A stretch of DNA of 64,000 nucleotides from JACZYA01 sp965247455 (GTDB taxonomy: Bacteria > Acidobacteriota > Terriglobia > Acidiferrales > 2-02-FULL-67-57): positions 248,001-312,000 of the forward strand of contig CBDFHE010000017.1 in NCBI GenBank assembly GCA_965247455.1, written 5' to 3'. Both the position numbers and the translations under genes were made by a program. Positions 43,265 to 52,572 of this stretch are shown one piece after another (within the stretch, counting starts at the first letter, position 1; every line of letters starts with the position of its first letter). A model generated the notes under the pieces. The model searched no databases and was not told where the DNA came from. It saw only the letters and a program-made list of their open reading frames with translations.

Positions 43265-45384
43265 CTAAACTGGCGGGCGCAGGCCGCGGTCGCGCGCGGC
43301 GCGCCGGATGGTGCGCAGGGTGAATGCGGCCAAGGCGCGCTCGTCCATGCCGGGCGTCGGGTGAATGTGGATTGGCCCGATAGTGACGTTGCCCATCGGC
43401 GCTTGGCCGGCATTGACCCGCTCCAGGTTCTGCACGCCCACCTGTTGCACCGCATCACGCCGGATGACAAACTCGCCCGGATGCAGCAGCGACGGCACCA
43501 GCCCGCCATGGGAGAATTCTGGAATCAGACTGGCAGAGGAAAGCAGCAGCCGCGCGTCGCGCGCGGCCTGGATTTCAGCCAGGCCGTTCTTGACCGCAAA
43601 CACCAGCGGCGAGATGCTTCTGACCGCGTTCCGCCCGGCCTTCCCCAGCGGCTGCACCTGGCCCTGAAAGGCAATGAAGAGCTGGTCAATGGTAGCCAAA
43701 GCGCCTTCCAGGTCAGTCTGGAAGGCCTTGAACTGGTCGATCACCTCGCCCAACTGCGCTGTCAAGACCTCCTCCGATGCCGCTGCCCGGCGCTTCTTCT
43801 TCCCACGGCTAAGTATTCCGCTGACCAGTCCGATCGCACCCAAGACCAGGCCGGGGACGATACCCGCTGCCAGACTGATTCCCAGCGGCGCTCCCAGCAA
43901 ACTTCCAATGCCCAACGCAGTGCCGAAACCGATGCCGACGCCGCCCAGCCCGCCCAACAGGGGATTCCCGCCGCTACCCAACAAACCGGCAAGGATTCCG
44001 CCGCCTGCTAGCAGCGCCAGTGGATTCAGACCCAGCGCCGCCAGGGTCCCACCCTGCGCCGCAATACCGCTGGCTGAGCCCGCCGGCGCCGGCGGGAGCC
44101 CGGTGGGGATGCCGATGCCGGGCACGCCTAAAGAAACCAGAGCGCCGCCAGCAGAAATGAACTGGCTTTGGGTTGCCGGTGCGCCGCTGAAGGTGCCGGT
44201 CCCGCCCGGCGCGGTCGCACTTCCGAAACCTCCAAACCCGCCAAACACCCTGCTCAGGATCGAACCGATGCCGCCACCGCCCAGCGAGCGCCCGGCTGAG
44301 GCCGCTTGAATCTGCTTCATGCCTAGAGACCACGCTGCAACCATCTTCGCTATGGTCGAGATAAACACTCGGAGCATCTGCTGGGTGAGGGAATTCCAGA
44401 CATCGCTGAGCGACCGCGCCCCCAGAAAAGTCTGAGTGAAAAACGAATCGATTTCAAACGACAGACGCCGGAACGCGTCCCGCATTTGTTCGGTGGAATC
44501 AATGATGGGCGGAGCAGCTCGGGGAAGTTGTTGCAAGGCGTCCATCGCAGCCCGCGCTCCAGCCTCCATGTCTTTCAAATTGCCGGGCACAAGAAACAAC
44601 TGGTCGTTCAGCTCCTTAATTGACTGGTCTATTCGTGCCTGCTTCAGTTTCTCCAGCGCTTTTGTAGCCTCCTCGGCAATCTTGCTAAATTTAACTTCTG
44701 AGAGCGCGAAACTAAGGCCCCGAACACCTCCACCGCTAGGCCCCGGCGTTCCGGCCAAGTCGTCCACTGTCTTCTTGGTCTTCTGCGCTGCCTCTACTAT
44801 GGTTTCCATCCGTTTTATGAATGCTTCTGTTCGTACGGCCAGTTCACGAACATCGTCCTCGGGAAAAGCCGCTGCCAATAATCCCCCATCTCAACTCTTT
44901 CCCTGGCTTTGTTGAGGTCCTTAAAGAAGTTGGTTGCAACGCCTGCGGCCTTCGTTATTAGACTCGCGAAAATTCCCACATCCTCTTCAAATTTGAAAGC
45001 TATCTTGAGCTTCTCTAGTTCGGCGCTGAGCTCGGCCACCTTGCTTCTTGTAGTCGCAAACTGTTTCTCGGCAGCGACCATGGTGGCGGTGCCTTCTTCC
45101 TGGGCCTGCTTCAGTTTCGCCAGGCTTGCAGCAAAATCGTCTGCTCCGGCCCCAGTCAGGGTGAGCACCAAGTTGAAAGCCTCGACGCTCTCGAAGAAGT
45201 CGGCCAGTTTAAGGTTGGCGGCTCCGGTACGTTCTTTCAACAAGTTCAGCGCATCAAGCAGCCCTCGCTCGGCAAGAATGGCTCGCAGTTCGTCCGCGCT
45301 AAGACCGATGCCTTTCAGAAGTTTTTGGGCCGCAGCGGTGGGTTTCTGAAATGCCTTGAACAACTGTATCATCCCACTCACCAC
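43265..45384 (-). pseudogene. Phage tail tape-measure protein fragment, frameshifted
   Basis: The upstream frame (45384-44815) has SGMIQLFKAFQKPTAAAQKL and LLKGIGLSADELRAILAERG, the core of TP901-type tape-measure proteins, then a coiled coil. Near 44860-44880 the reading must shift to the second frame (44878-43265), which continues with PEDDVRELAVRTEAFIKRM, a Gly/Ala/Leu-rich hydrophobic stretch and a C-terminal domain. The N-terminus is missing. No other tail genes are present. It runs leftward, away from the transposase genes of the same element. Confidence 0.7.
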
Positions 45385-45476
45385 TATGCTGAGAGGTCGG
45401 CCACCTTGTCACCGCGCTGTCTCTCGCCGCCCGTACTGCTCATTTCAAACAGCAGACATGCTCCGCACTGGAACCT

Positions 45477-47344
45477 TTGGCTCAACAGCCATCGCCTTCC
45501 GGGAATAGTGGGCCAGGCCGAGAGCTCATTTTGCCTTTCGCCCCGCCGAGCCAAACGGAGCAGGCGCTCTCCACGGCGGCTCCTCCGGGTGTTCCTGCTT
45601 ACCAGCGCAGCTTTGTCGATAAATGGTCCGGCATCATCGGCGACTGCGCCAACGGCACCTGGAAGAAGTACCGGGGGATAGTCTTTGAGGGTTTCGCAAT
45701 TAAGGGCAGCCGCGACTTCGTCCACGCGCTGGCCCACCAGCACGGCATTGGGGTCTCGACCATCTACTCAAAACTGAAAGTGCTGCGCCAAATCCAGCGC
45801 GACCCGGCAATCCCTCCCGACCGCAAGATGACGGAATTCTGGACGCAGATTTTGCCCAAGCCCAAGCCAGGCCGCAGCGGGCACACCTTCTTCCATGAAG
45901 CGGAAAACCTCTGGATGGGTCCGAAGCTGCAAAGCCTCTATCTGACCCAGGCTAGGCTTTCCGTCAAACGAGCCCATGAGCTCTTGCTGGCCGAGATCGA
46001 AGCCAAGCAAAAAGCTGCCTGGCTCTCTCACCTGTACCAGAAGCCTACTCTTCACCAGAGCCGCACCTATCTTTCAAAGATTGACGTAGCCACTCAGGCT
46101 CTGGCACGAGAAGGGGAGAAGGCCTACCAGGACCGCTGCGCGCCTTACATCTCGCGCCGCAACAACCTCCGGTCGAACCAGCTCTGGGTCACTGACCAGA
46201 AACTCTATGACGTTCGGTTGCGCGACGGAGGCGAGCGCCTGGGGCGTGTCTGGGCGGTGAACGTGCTCGACGTTTCCTCCTGGCGCTGGCTCGGCGGAGC
46301 TGTCGGACCATATCTCTCCGGCGACCTGGTGATGTACGCCTATGCAATGGCGCTCCAGCGCGGCGGCGTGCCCGGCGCGGTTCACATAGACCTCGGCAAG
46401 GAATTCACCGGGAAGCGTTTTCTCGGCGGCGTCTTCAAAATTTCAGGCGCGGCGTTGTTCGACGAAGCCGTGGGGATGTGGGACCGGTTGGGGGTGAATA
46501 TTGTTAAGGCTATTGGCCGCAACCCGCAATCGAAAATCATCGAGCGCTGGCACCGCGAGATCGACCGCTGGACGCAGGAGATGCCCGGCTGGTGCGGCTC
46601 TGACACGAAGGAGCGCCCGGAAAAGCTCGTCCAGGAAGAAGCAGAGCACGCAGCCTGGCTCAAGAACGGCGGAGGCCGCTCGCCTCTGCTAAGGGCCGGA
46701 GACTTTATCTGCGAGTTCTTTGAGTGGGCGGAAGGCAGGTGGAATGCCGCGCATCGGAGCAAAGGGAAGTATCTGCAAGGAATGACGCCTGGAACACTCG
46801 CTTGCCTGAAAAAGGATTGTGGCGCCTTTCGCCTTCCGAGGTGGACTACTACACTGCTGACCGCCGATTTGTGAAGGTGGGGCGCGGCGGGCAAGTCAAC
46901 CTGACATTCTACGGTCAGATAATCGAGTACGTGGCCCCGGAGCTTTTCACCCTCCAGGGTCAGCGCGTCGAAGTTTTGGTTAGCCGGCTGAATCTTCGCG
47001 AGGTCACAGTCAATTTTGAAACCGTAGGGGGATACGCGTCGTGTACCGCCGTGGTGAAGCCCCAGCACGACTGGCTGCCAGAGGACCGCCAAGAGTTGAG
47101 ACTCGCGCTGCGCTGCAAGGCTGCCGTACGTAGAGCGGTAAAGCGCGGTATTGAAGCGTCTCGCGCCCTCGATGAGGCTGACACCCCCGTCGAGCTCCTA
47201 GCGGTAGCACAGCAGAGAAAAGCACTCCCGGCCTCTTTTGGCGCGCCAGCACTACCGCCGCGTCCCCGCAGGGAGAAGCCGCGATTCGCTAATGAGCGTG
47301 CGGCCGCCGTGCTCGCAACGATGGATGAGGAAGTAGAGTCATGA
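45477..47344 (+). pseudogene. MuA-type DDE transposase, split by a -1 frameshift
   Basis: Part 1 (45477-46874) has the rve core: NQLWVTDQKLYDVRL (first Asp), VHIDLGKEFTG (second Asp) and SKIIERWHREIDRWTQEMPG (Glu). Part 2, in the -1 frame (from about 46810 to 47344), carries the Mu C-terminal barrel and tail: GRGGQVNLTFYGQIIEYVAP, ELFTLQGQRVEVLVS, then a basic tail. The shift falls at GAAAAAG (46808-46814). TTG 45477 is the only start found. The stop overlaps the MuB start (TCATGA). Confidence 0.75.
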
Positions 47345-48265
47345 CCCTCGGCGAAGAAGCCCGTGAGAAGGTACGCGCCTACCAGGCCCGCACCGGCCTG
47401 TCGGTCGGCCAGGTTGGGAGATTGGCGGGATTTGCTCATCAGACGATGATGCAATTCATGGCGGACCGCTACCCGAATCCCGACAACTCAATTGCCCGCC
47501 AGATCACTAAAGCGCTGGAAGAAAACCCACCGGAGGTCGCAGACGTAGAGGGCAGGCTCTACACAACCCACAAATGTTCGCATCCTGGATCGCCAGCTAC
47601 AAGCGGCACGAGAAGGTGCTCTCTCGCTCATTTACGGCTCTCCAGGGACGCAAAAATCATTCGTGTTCCAGCGGCGGGTAGCGGAAGCGCTCCGTCGAGC
47701 TGCACTTGAAGCTCCAGCAATAGGATACATTTATGCATCCGGGGCGATGGGGCGGAGATCACTTGCCCAGGAGATTGCCCGGCAATTCGTAGTGTTCCCG
47801 GATGGCGCAGCTTACCAAATCATCACGAACGTTGTTTTCGCACTCCGGCGCCGGCGGCAGCGCGCAGTTCTAATTGTCGATGAGGCTCAGCACTTGGGTG
47901 GGAATTTGCACCTGCTCGAAATGCTCCGCGAGCTGGTGGACCGCGCCAGCATCGGCCTAATCGTTGCCGGCCACGACCGGCTTGAACAGATATTCGACCC
48001 TGACCGCTCTCCTTTGGAGCAGTTTGTCCAGCGCTTCGACCATCGCCTACGCCTGCCGGGGCTTGCGGAAAAAGAAGTCCGTGAGATTGCCGTCGCAGAG
48101 CTGGGTCCGCTCAATGAGCGCACGCTGAAGGAAATCCTGAAACAGGCAGAAGCCCGCGACCGCCAGACACGCACTGGTTACTATTCCGCGCGCTATCTGT
48201 TCAAGGTCATCGCGCAGGTGCGCCGTGCGCGGGCGAGGAATGGGCATCGGAAGCGAGTGAACTGA
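47341..48265 (+). pseudogene. MuB/TniB-like AAA+ ATPase, frameshifted
   Basis: Part 1 (47341 to about 47570) gives an N-terminal helix-turn-helix: RTGLSVGQVGRLAGFAHQTM, ending EGRLYTT. A +1 shift near 47565-47575 leads to TNVRILDRQLQAAREGALSL and the Walker A loop GSPGTQKS, then Walker B RAVLIVDEAQHL and IVAGHDRLEQIF. This is the target-selection ATPase that partners MuA-type transposases. The C-terminus is basic (RRARARNGHRKRVN). One indel breaks an otherwise complete gene. Confidence 0.75.
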
Positions 48266-48365
48266 AGACCACAAGAGGAGCACTCCTACAAGCTGAAGAA
48301 AACGAAGTAGAGTCAAGGAAGCCTTCTACTGCATGCCCCACTCGTAAGGTGTAGTGTCGCCCGCC

Positions 48366-48439
48366 GATTGAGTCCAGACTATTGTCCCAGGATTCCAGCC
48401 TATTAGCCGATTTAGTCCAGACTATTCGCCGACGCAACA
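48366..48439. repeat. Right-end site array of the Mu/Tn7-like element
   Basis: Three near-tandem units of 21-22 bp, each with TCCAGNCTATT preceded by GATT: at 48366, 48391 and 48409. The outermost unit runs into the terminal ACGCAACA at 48439. They are probable transposase binding sites. Confidence 0.65.
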
Positions 48440-48527
48440 GTTGGCCGGCTTGCTTGCCCCGCACCGGCGAGCTATAGTGGAATTTCTCTAGCGGCACACT
48501 CGCCGATCAGTTTTGGGGGGGGGTATC

Positions 48528-48755
48528 ATGGGGTACCACTACGATCCCGAACAAGCCTTGGAAGAGTTGCAGGAGGACGCGGTCCTGCCCAACCCGGTCT
48601 ATGTGCGCGACATGATCTTCCGCGCCCGCCTGCCAGTCGAAGTGACGCGCACAGTGGACGCCGATCTTCAGACCTATTTGGCCGACTTTGGCGAAACCCA
48701 AAAGGTGGCCCGGCGGATCCTGGAGCGGCTGGCGGGCGCGCGTGCAGCGCGCTAG
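48528..48755 (+). CDS. Small acidic protein of unknown function
   Basis: 75 residues, starting MGYHYDPEQALEELQEDAVL and ending in a helical, basic stretch (KVARRILERLAGARAAR). The ATG follows a run of nine G that can serve as the ribosome site. The stop is 21 bases before the HAD-family gene, so the two may be co-transcribed. I recognise no family. The run of G just ahead of the start is prone to length changes. Confidence 0.5.
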   Translation: MGYHYDPEQALEELQEDAVLPNPVYVRDMIFRARLPVEVTRTVDADLQTYLADFGETQKVARRILERLAGARAAR

Positions 48756-48776
48756 GCCGCCGGCACCCGGACAGGC

Positions 48777-49505
48777 ATGCGCCATCAGCGGAAAATCCTG
48801 CTGATTGACGCCGACGACACCCTCTGGGAAACCAACGCTCTGTTTGAGTGCACGATTGCCGCCTATATGGAGTTGTTGGCGCCGCTCGGCTACGACCCGC
48901 AAACCATCCGGCAAGAAGTGGACCGCACCGAACACCGAAACATCCAGCAGCGCGGGTACGGCACCCGGAGTTTTTTACTCACTTTGGAGGAAGTCTATCT
49001 GAAGCTCGCCCGCCGGGGCGGGCAGGCCCGCCACGGTGGGCAGGTCGGGCGGCGCGCCGAAGACAAGGTGCTGGAAGAGATTCGCCGCCTGTCGCGCATT
49101 CTGCTGCCGGTTCCTCATCGAGTGTTCGATGGAGTGGCGCAGACGCTGGCTTATCTGAAGCCGCGCCACCGGTTGTTCCTCCTGACCAAAGGAAACGCTG
49201 AGGAGCAGAGCGCCAAGCTGGCAGCCTCCGGGCTGGAAGGTTTTTTCCACGGGTGCGAAATCGTAGCCGAAAAAGACGCTTCCACCTATGACGAGTTGGT
49301 CGAACGGCATGGGTGGTCACGGCCCGAAGTCTGGATGGTGGGCAACAGCCCGCGCTCGGACGTCAACCCGGCCCTGGCCGCCGGCCTGAACGCGGTCTTC
49401 ATCCCCTCGCAGGTGACTTGGGACTACGAAAACGAGGAAATACGGCCGGGCCGCGGCCGCCTGTTAGAGCTGGAGCAGTTCGGCGATTTGCAGGAACACT
49501 TCTGA
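48777..49505 (+). CDS. HAD-superfamily hydrolase
   Basis: 242 residues. The HAD motifs are ILLIDADDTLWETN (motif I, DxD nucleophile), HRLFLLTKGNAEEQ (motif II, Thr) and EIVAEKDASTYDELV to VWMVGNSPRSDVNPALAAG (motifs III/IV, Lys and Asp). Most members are phosphatases. Around residues 78-92 an in-frame GC-rich insert (RRGGQARHGGQVGRR, 49006-49055) looks like the dispersed family A repeat inside the cap domain. ATG 48777. Confidence 0.88.
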   Translation: MRHQRKILLIDADDTLWETNALFECTIAAYMELLAPLGYDPQTIRQEVDRTEHRNIQQRGYGTRSFLLTLEEVYLKLARRGGQARHGGQVGRRAEDKVLEEIRRLSRILLPVPHRVFDGVAQTLAYLKPRHRLFLLTKGNAEEQSAKLAASGLEGFFHGCEIVAEKDASTYDELVERHGWSRPEVWMVGNSPRSDVNPALAAGLNAVFIPSQVTWDYENEEIRPGRGRLLELEQFGDLQEHF

Positions 49506-49598
49506 GCCGGCACAGGCCGTTGCAGCGGTTTAGGTATTGAGCTTTGATTTTCGAAGTGCTACAAACGAGCAGATGAGTTTCTGCCGGGAGGAGGAGGG

Positions 49599-50129
49599 AT
49601 GGCGAGTTTCACGCAAAGAATGATCGGGGCGGCCAAGCTGGACGTCCACACCTACGAGGAAGTGGAGGCTGATACCACTGCCACGGGGCAGGCGATGGGG
49701 GTGGTGGTGCTTTCCAGCGTCGCTTCCGGTATCGGCGCTGTGGGCACTGGAGGCGGTGCCGGATTGGTTGTCGGCGCCATCGGGGCGCTTATCGGTTGGT
49801 TCCTATGGGCCTTTGTCACCTACCTGGTGGGAACCAAGATTCTGCCCGAGCCCCAGACGCGGTCGGACGTAGGCGAGCTGCTGCGCACCATCGGTTTTTC
49901 GGCCTCGCCGGGCGTGCTGCTGGTTCTGGGTATTATTCCGGTGCTCGGCGCGTTTGTCAGCTTGGTGGTCTCGATCTGGATGCTGGCGGCGTTTGTGGTT
50001 GCGGTGCGGCAAGCGTTGGACTACCGGAGTACGGGGCGCGCCGTGGCTGTTTGCGCGATTGGCTGGTTGTTCTTTGTCGCTCTCAGTGTGGTGCTGCGGA
50101 TGTTCGTGGGCGGAGGCGGCCCCGGCTAG
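49599..50129 (+). CDS. Yip1-family membrane protein
   Basis: 176 residues with four to five hydrophobic helices and the YIP1/DUF1282 layout: a cytoplasmic N-terminus with YEEVEADTTATGQAMGVVVL, then GLVVGAIGALIGWFLWAFVT and RTIGFSASPGVLLVLGIIPV (the conserved FSxxP turn). Bacterial members have no settled function. ATG 49599 follows GGGAGGAGGAGGG, a strong ribosome site. Confidence 0.85.
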   Translation: MASFTQRMIGAAKLDVHTYEEVEADTTATGQAMGVVVLSSVASGIGAVGTGGGAGLVVGAIGALIGWFLWAFVTYLVGTKILPEPQTRSDVGELLRTIGFSASPGVLLVLGIIPVLGAFVSLVVSIWMLAAFVVAVRQALDYRSTGRAVAVCAIGWLFFVALSVVLRMFVGGGGPG

Positions 50130-50153
50130 AGCGTTCCCTGCATTTCCGGCAGG

Positions 50154-50861
50154 CTAGCCGTAGCCCGCGCCGGGGTGGAGCAGGTTCAGGGCCAGGGTAT
50201 AGACGGGCCAGAACAGCCGCCCGAACAGGAACCACGCCAGCAACAGTCCGATCAGCCCGAACGACCGGCTGAATTCGCGGAAGCGTCGCCCGGTCTCTTC
50301 GCTCATCAGCAAGGTGATGGCGGTGTTGCCATCCAGCGGCGGCACCGGCAGCAGGTTGAAGAGGAACAGCAGCAGGTTGAGCACGAACAGCACGCTCAGG
50401 AAAGTGGTGGCGAACTCCAGCGTGCCGGGCTCGGTCGCCGCCACCACCCGGGTAAAGGTAGCGCGCTCCGGGGCGGTAAACACCCCCAGCGCGACGCCCG
50501 CGCGGATGGTCGCCGCTGCCGCCAGCATCAGCGCCAGATTCGCCCCCGGGCCGGCCAGCGACATCCAAGCAGACCGCCGCGGGTAACGCTCCGCCCAGTG
50601 GGGGTCGTAGGGCGCGCTGGCCCAGCCGATCATCCAGCCGCCCATGAAGTAGGAGGCCAGCGGCACCAGCACCGTCCCGAAGGGCTCGCGGCGGATGTGC
50701 GGCAGCGGGTTGAGCGATGCCTGGCCGGCGTGGAAGGCGGTCGGGTCGCCGCCCAGTTTGGCGGCCCAGGCGTGCGCGCCTTCGTGGGCGGTGATGGCCA
50801 GCAGAAAGACCACGTACCAGACGGCGCCCAGAACCAGGGCGTGCGGGGTAAGCATTTCCAT
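50154..50861 (-). CDS. Site-2-protease-like M50 metallopeptidase
   Basis: 235-residue membrane-embedded zinc protease. His26-Glu27-x2-His30 (AITAHEGAHAWAA) lies in the first hydrophobic helix, and NLLPVPPLDGN provides the distal Asp ligand in a later helix. No PDZ domain is present, so it belongs to the compact S2P-like group without the RseP regulatory part. Such enzymes cut membrane-spanning regulators; the substrate is unknown. The start at 50861 lacks a clear ribosome site. Confidence 0.88.
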   Translation of the reverse strand: MEMLTPHALVLGAVWYVVFLLAITAHEGAHAWAAKLGGDPTAFHAGQASLNPLPHIRREPFGTVLVPLASYFMGGWMIGWASAPYDPHWAERYPRRSAWMSLAGPGANLALMLAAAATIRAGVALGVFTAPERATFTRVVAATEPGTLEFATTFLSVLFVLNLLLFLFNLLPVPPLDGNTAITLLMSEETGRRFREFSRSFGLIGLLLAWFLFGRLFWPVYTLALNLLHPGAGYG

Positions 50862-50921
50862 GACAAATTTTTGGGCTGACGTTCGGCTCCAACCGGGATA
50901 GTATCACAGCAGAGGAAAAAC

Positions 50922-51719
50922 ATGAGGAAGCCCCTGCGCGCACAACTTTTTCTTTGTTTTGCTTTGGCCGGGCTGGCGTCGAGCCTGGCGGCTCAGGTGC
51001 GGGTGGAAGTCCCCGCGCCCAGCGGCTCGGTCAACGTCACCTATACCGACCCGGCCGAGGAGGGCCAGGCCGAGCGTCTGCGCGACCTGGTGTTGCGCGT
51101 GAAACCGCTGGCCGATCAGTTGCACGACGTGGAGCACATTGAGGTGGTCATTGTGCGCAGCCAGCGGGAGCTCGACCTGCGACTCGGCCCGCGGGGGGCC
51201 GGTGCGCTGGCAGGGATCAGCTACATCCACGGCATCCTGTTCCTGTCGCCCCTGAGTTGGGAGGGCAATCCCATCGAGGAGGCTCTCGAGCACGAGATGG
51301 AGCAAGCCGTGGCGCGCTACGCCGCCAATCAATTGGCCGGGGGCCACCGTCTGCCCGCGTGGCTGGAAGAAGGGCTGGTCAGCGTTCTGACCAGGCGCTC
51401 GTTTCCGCCCACCACCGCGGAGCTGGTGGCGGGTCGAGCGGCGCTGCTGCTGGCCCAGAGCGAGGAAAGCGATCCCGCTGTGGGTTACTGGGCGGTCCGC
51501 TACCTGGCCGAGGCCCGCGGCGGCCTGGGGCTTCTGCGCCAGCTCCTCCGACTGGTGGCGCAGCGGCCGGACAACTTCCTGGAGAATCTTCGATTGGTGT
51601 ACGGCGTTCCGGTCGGCACGCTGGAGCGCGACTGGCGCGCTTGGCTGCGCCAGGTGGTAGAAGAGGCCCGGAAGGGTGAGGGGCGCGTCCGCGAAGGCCC
51701 GCTCATAAAACAAGATTAG
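50922..51719 (+). CDS. Secreted peptidase-MA-like protein with an altered zinc motif
   Basis: 265 residues with a signal peptide (1-24). The middle resembles the gluzincin-type peptidase MA domain: IEEALEHEMEQAVARYAANQ followed, after a gap, by HRLPAWLEEGLVSVL (third-ligand Glu region). The usual HExxH reads His124-Glu125-Met-Glu-Gln128, so one metal ligand is replaced by Gln. It is possibly inactive or uses a different site. Start at ATG 50922. Confidence 0.65.
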   Translation: MRKPLRAQLFLCFALAGLASSLAAQVRVEVPAPSGSVNVTYTDPAEEGQAERLRDLVLRVKPLADQLHDVEHIEVVIVRSQRELDLRLGPRGAGALAGISYIHGILFLSPLSWEGNPIEEALEHEMEQAVARYAANQLAGGHRLPAWLEEGLVSVLTRRSFPPTTAELVAGRAALLLAQSEESDPAVGYWAVRYLAEARGGLGLLRQLLRLVAQRPDNFLENLRLVYGVPVGTLERDWRAWLRQVVEEARKGEGRVREGPLIKQD

Positions 51720-51724
51720 AGGCA

Positions 51725-51832
51725 GTTGCATAACCTCTGCTTGGCGGGTCAGGGCTTCAGCCCTGACATAAAAAGCCATAGAAACCAGGGACTTTAGTCC
51801 CTGAGGCTTCTCTTGAAATGAAGTTATGCAAC
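51725..51832. mobile_element. MITE-like element, 108 bp, with two internal hairpins
   Basis: The ends are perfect inverted repeats GTTGCATAAC (51725-51734) and GTTATGCAAC (51823-51832). Inside are two palindromes, CAGGGCTTCAGCCCTG and CAGGGACTTTAGTCCCTG, of the kind seen in bacterial REP/MITE elements. No coding capacity. It lies between the MA-like gene and rplS. Confidence 0.65.
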
Positions 51833-51907
51833 GAGCTCTAGAGAAAAATAGAGGGCCGCGCTGCTCCGCCGCTTTTACTCTGCTCGGCGTGAGGTGGGTG
51901 GGCTTGC

Positions 51908-52285
51908 CTACTGCGCGCTGGGCGCTTCGACTTCGACCTTGCGGGTTTTTTCCTTGATGCGGGTGGCTTTCTTGCCTTTCTTTCCCCGCAGGTAGTAGAG
52001 CTTGGCCCGGCGCACCTTGCCGGAGCGGATGACCTCGATGTTCTGCAGAGTGGGAGAGTGCAGCGGGAAGATGCGCTCCACCCCAACGCCGAACGAGACC
52101 CGGCGCAGGGTGAAGGTTTTCTGGATGCCGCGCCCGCGGCGGGAGATCACTACGCCTTCAAAGGGCTGCACGCGCTCCTTGTCGCCTTCTTTGATCTTCA
52201 CGTGCACGCGCAGCGTGTCACCGGGATGGAACTGGGGCAGCTTCTCGCGCAGTTGGGCTTGAGCAATTTTCTCTACCGCAGACAT
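51908..52285 (-). CDS. rplS: 50S ribosomal protein L19
   Basis: 125 residues. L19 sits at the 30S-50S interface. FHPGDTLRVHVKIKEGDKER, QPFEGVVISRRGRGIQKTFT, VGVERIFPLHSPTLQNIEVI and RRAKLYYLRGKKGKKATRIK are the family's standard blocks. Start ATG 52285 with a GGAGAAACTCC-type stretch ahead. It is the last gene of the dispersed rpsP-khpA-rimM-trmD-rplS set and is separated from trmD by about 3.8 kb. Confidence 0.97.
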   Translation of the reverse strand: MSAVEKIAQAQLREKLPQFHPGDTLRVHVKIKEGDKERVQPFEGVVISRRGRGIQKTFTLRRVSFGVGVERIFPLHSPTLQNIEVIRSGKVRRAKLYYLRGKKGKKATRIKEKTRKVEVEAPSAQ

Positions 52286-52416
52286 TGGAGTTTCTCCCCA
52301 GGCGGATACCGAAGCTCTTACCTTACCACACCTTAGAGAGTTTGGCTAGGGGCTGTGCTCGTCCAGTAGAGTAGTAACGCTCTGCCTCTTTTGGTTGCAA
52401 TTGCCACTGCACGAGA

Positions 52417-52572
52417 AACTACTGCGGGGTTAAGTACTCCGAAGGCTTGGTGCGGGCGTACGGTATGGGAGACGTACTCCCAGGCCCGCGGTTCCTGGTT
52501 TGAGCCAACTATCTCCCGGGAACAATCCGTGGCTTTGCAGAACTCCTTGGTGTGGGTGCGCTGCACTCGGGC
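52417..52572 (-). pseudogene. Integrase-type transposase C-terminal remnant
   Basis: The minus strand reads VQRTHTKEFCKATDCSREIV, then WEYVSHTVRPHQAFGVLNPA, the C-terminal end of an rve transposase (compare the common form YNTVRPHQALGYLTP). Nothing of the catalytic core is present. The rest of the 640-bp gap between rplS and the next gene shows no gene. Confidence 0.5.

Larger units (their letters stand above)
42700..48439. mobile_element. Mu/Tn7-like transposable element or prophage remnant, 5740 bp
   Basis: The terminal 24 bases at 42700-42723 and, inverted, 48416-48439 match at 17 positions; both start TGTT and end in TAGTCTGGA. Extra copies of the core AATAGTCTGGA lie at 42825-42835 (left) and 48373-48383, 48394-48404, 48416-48426 (right, spaced 21-22 bp). 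Widely spaced left sites and packed right sites are as in Tn7 and Mu ends. Inside are MuA-type and MuB-type genes and a tape-measure fragment, all broken. No target duplication is seen (CGAGA versus GTTGG). Confidence 0.72.

Noticed and set aside
48366..48439. Three repeats at 21-22 bp spacing as a CRISPR array
   Set aside because: Units are nearly contiguous without spacers and match the inverted copies at the other end of the Mu/Tn7-like element.
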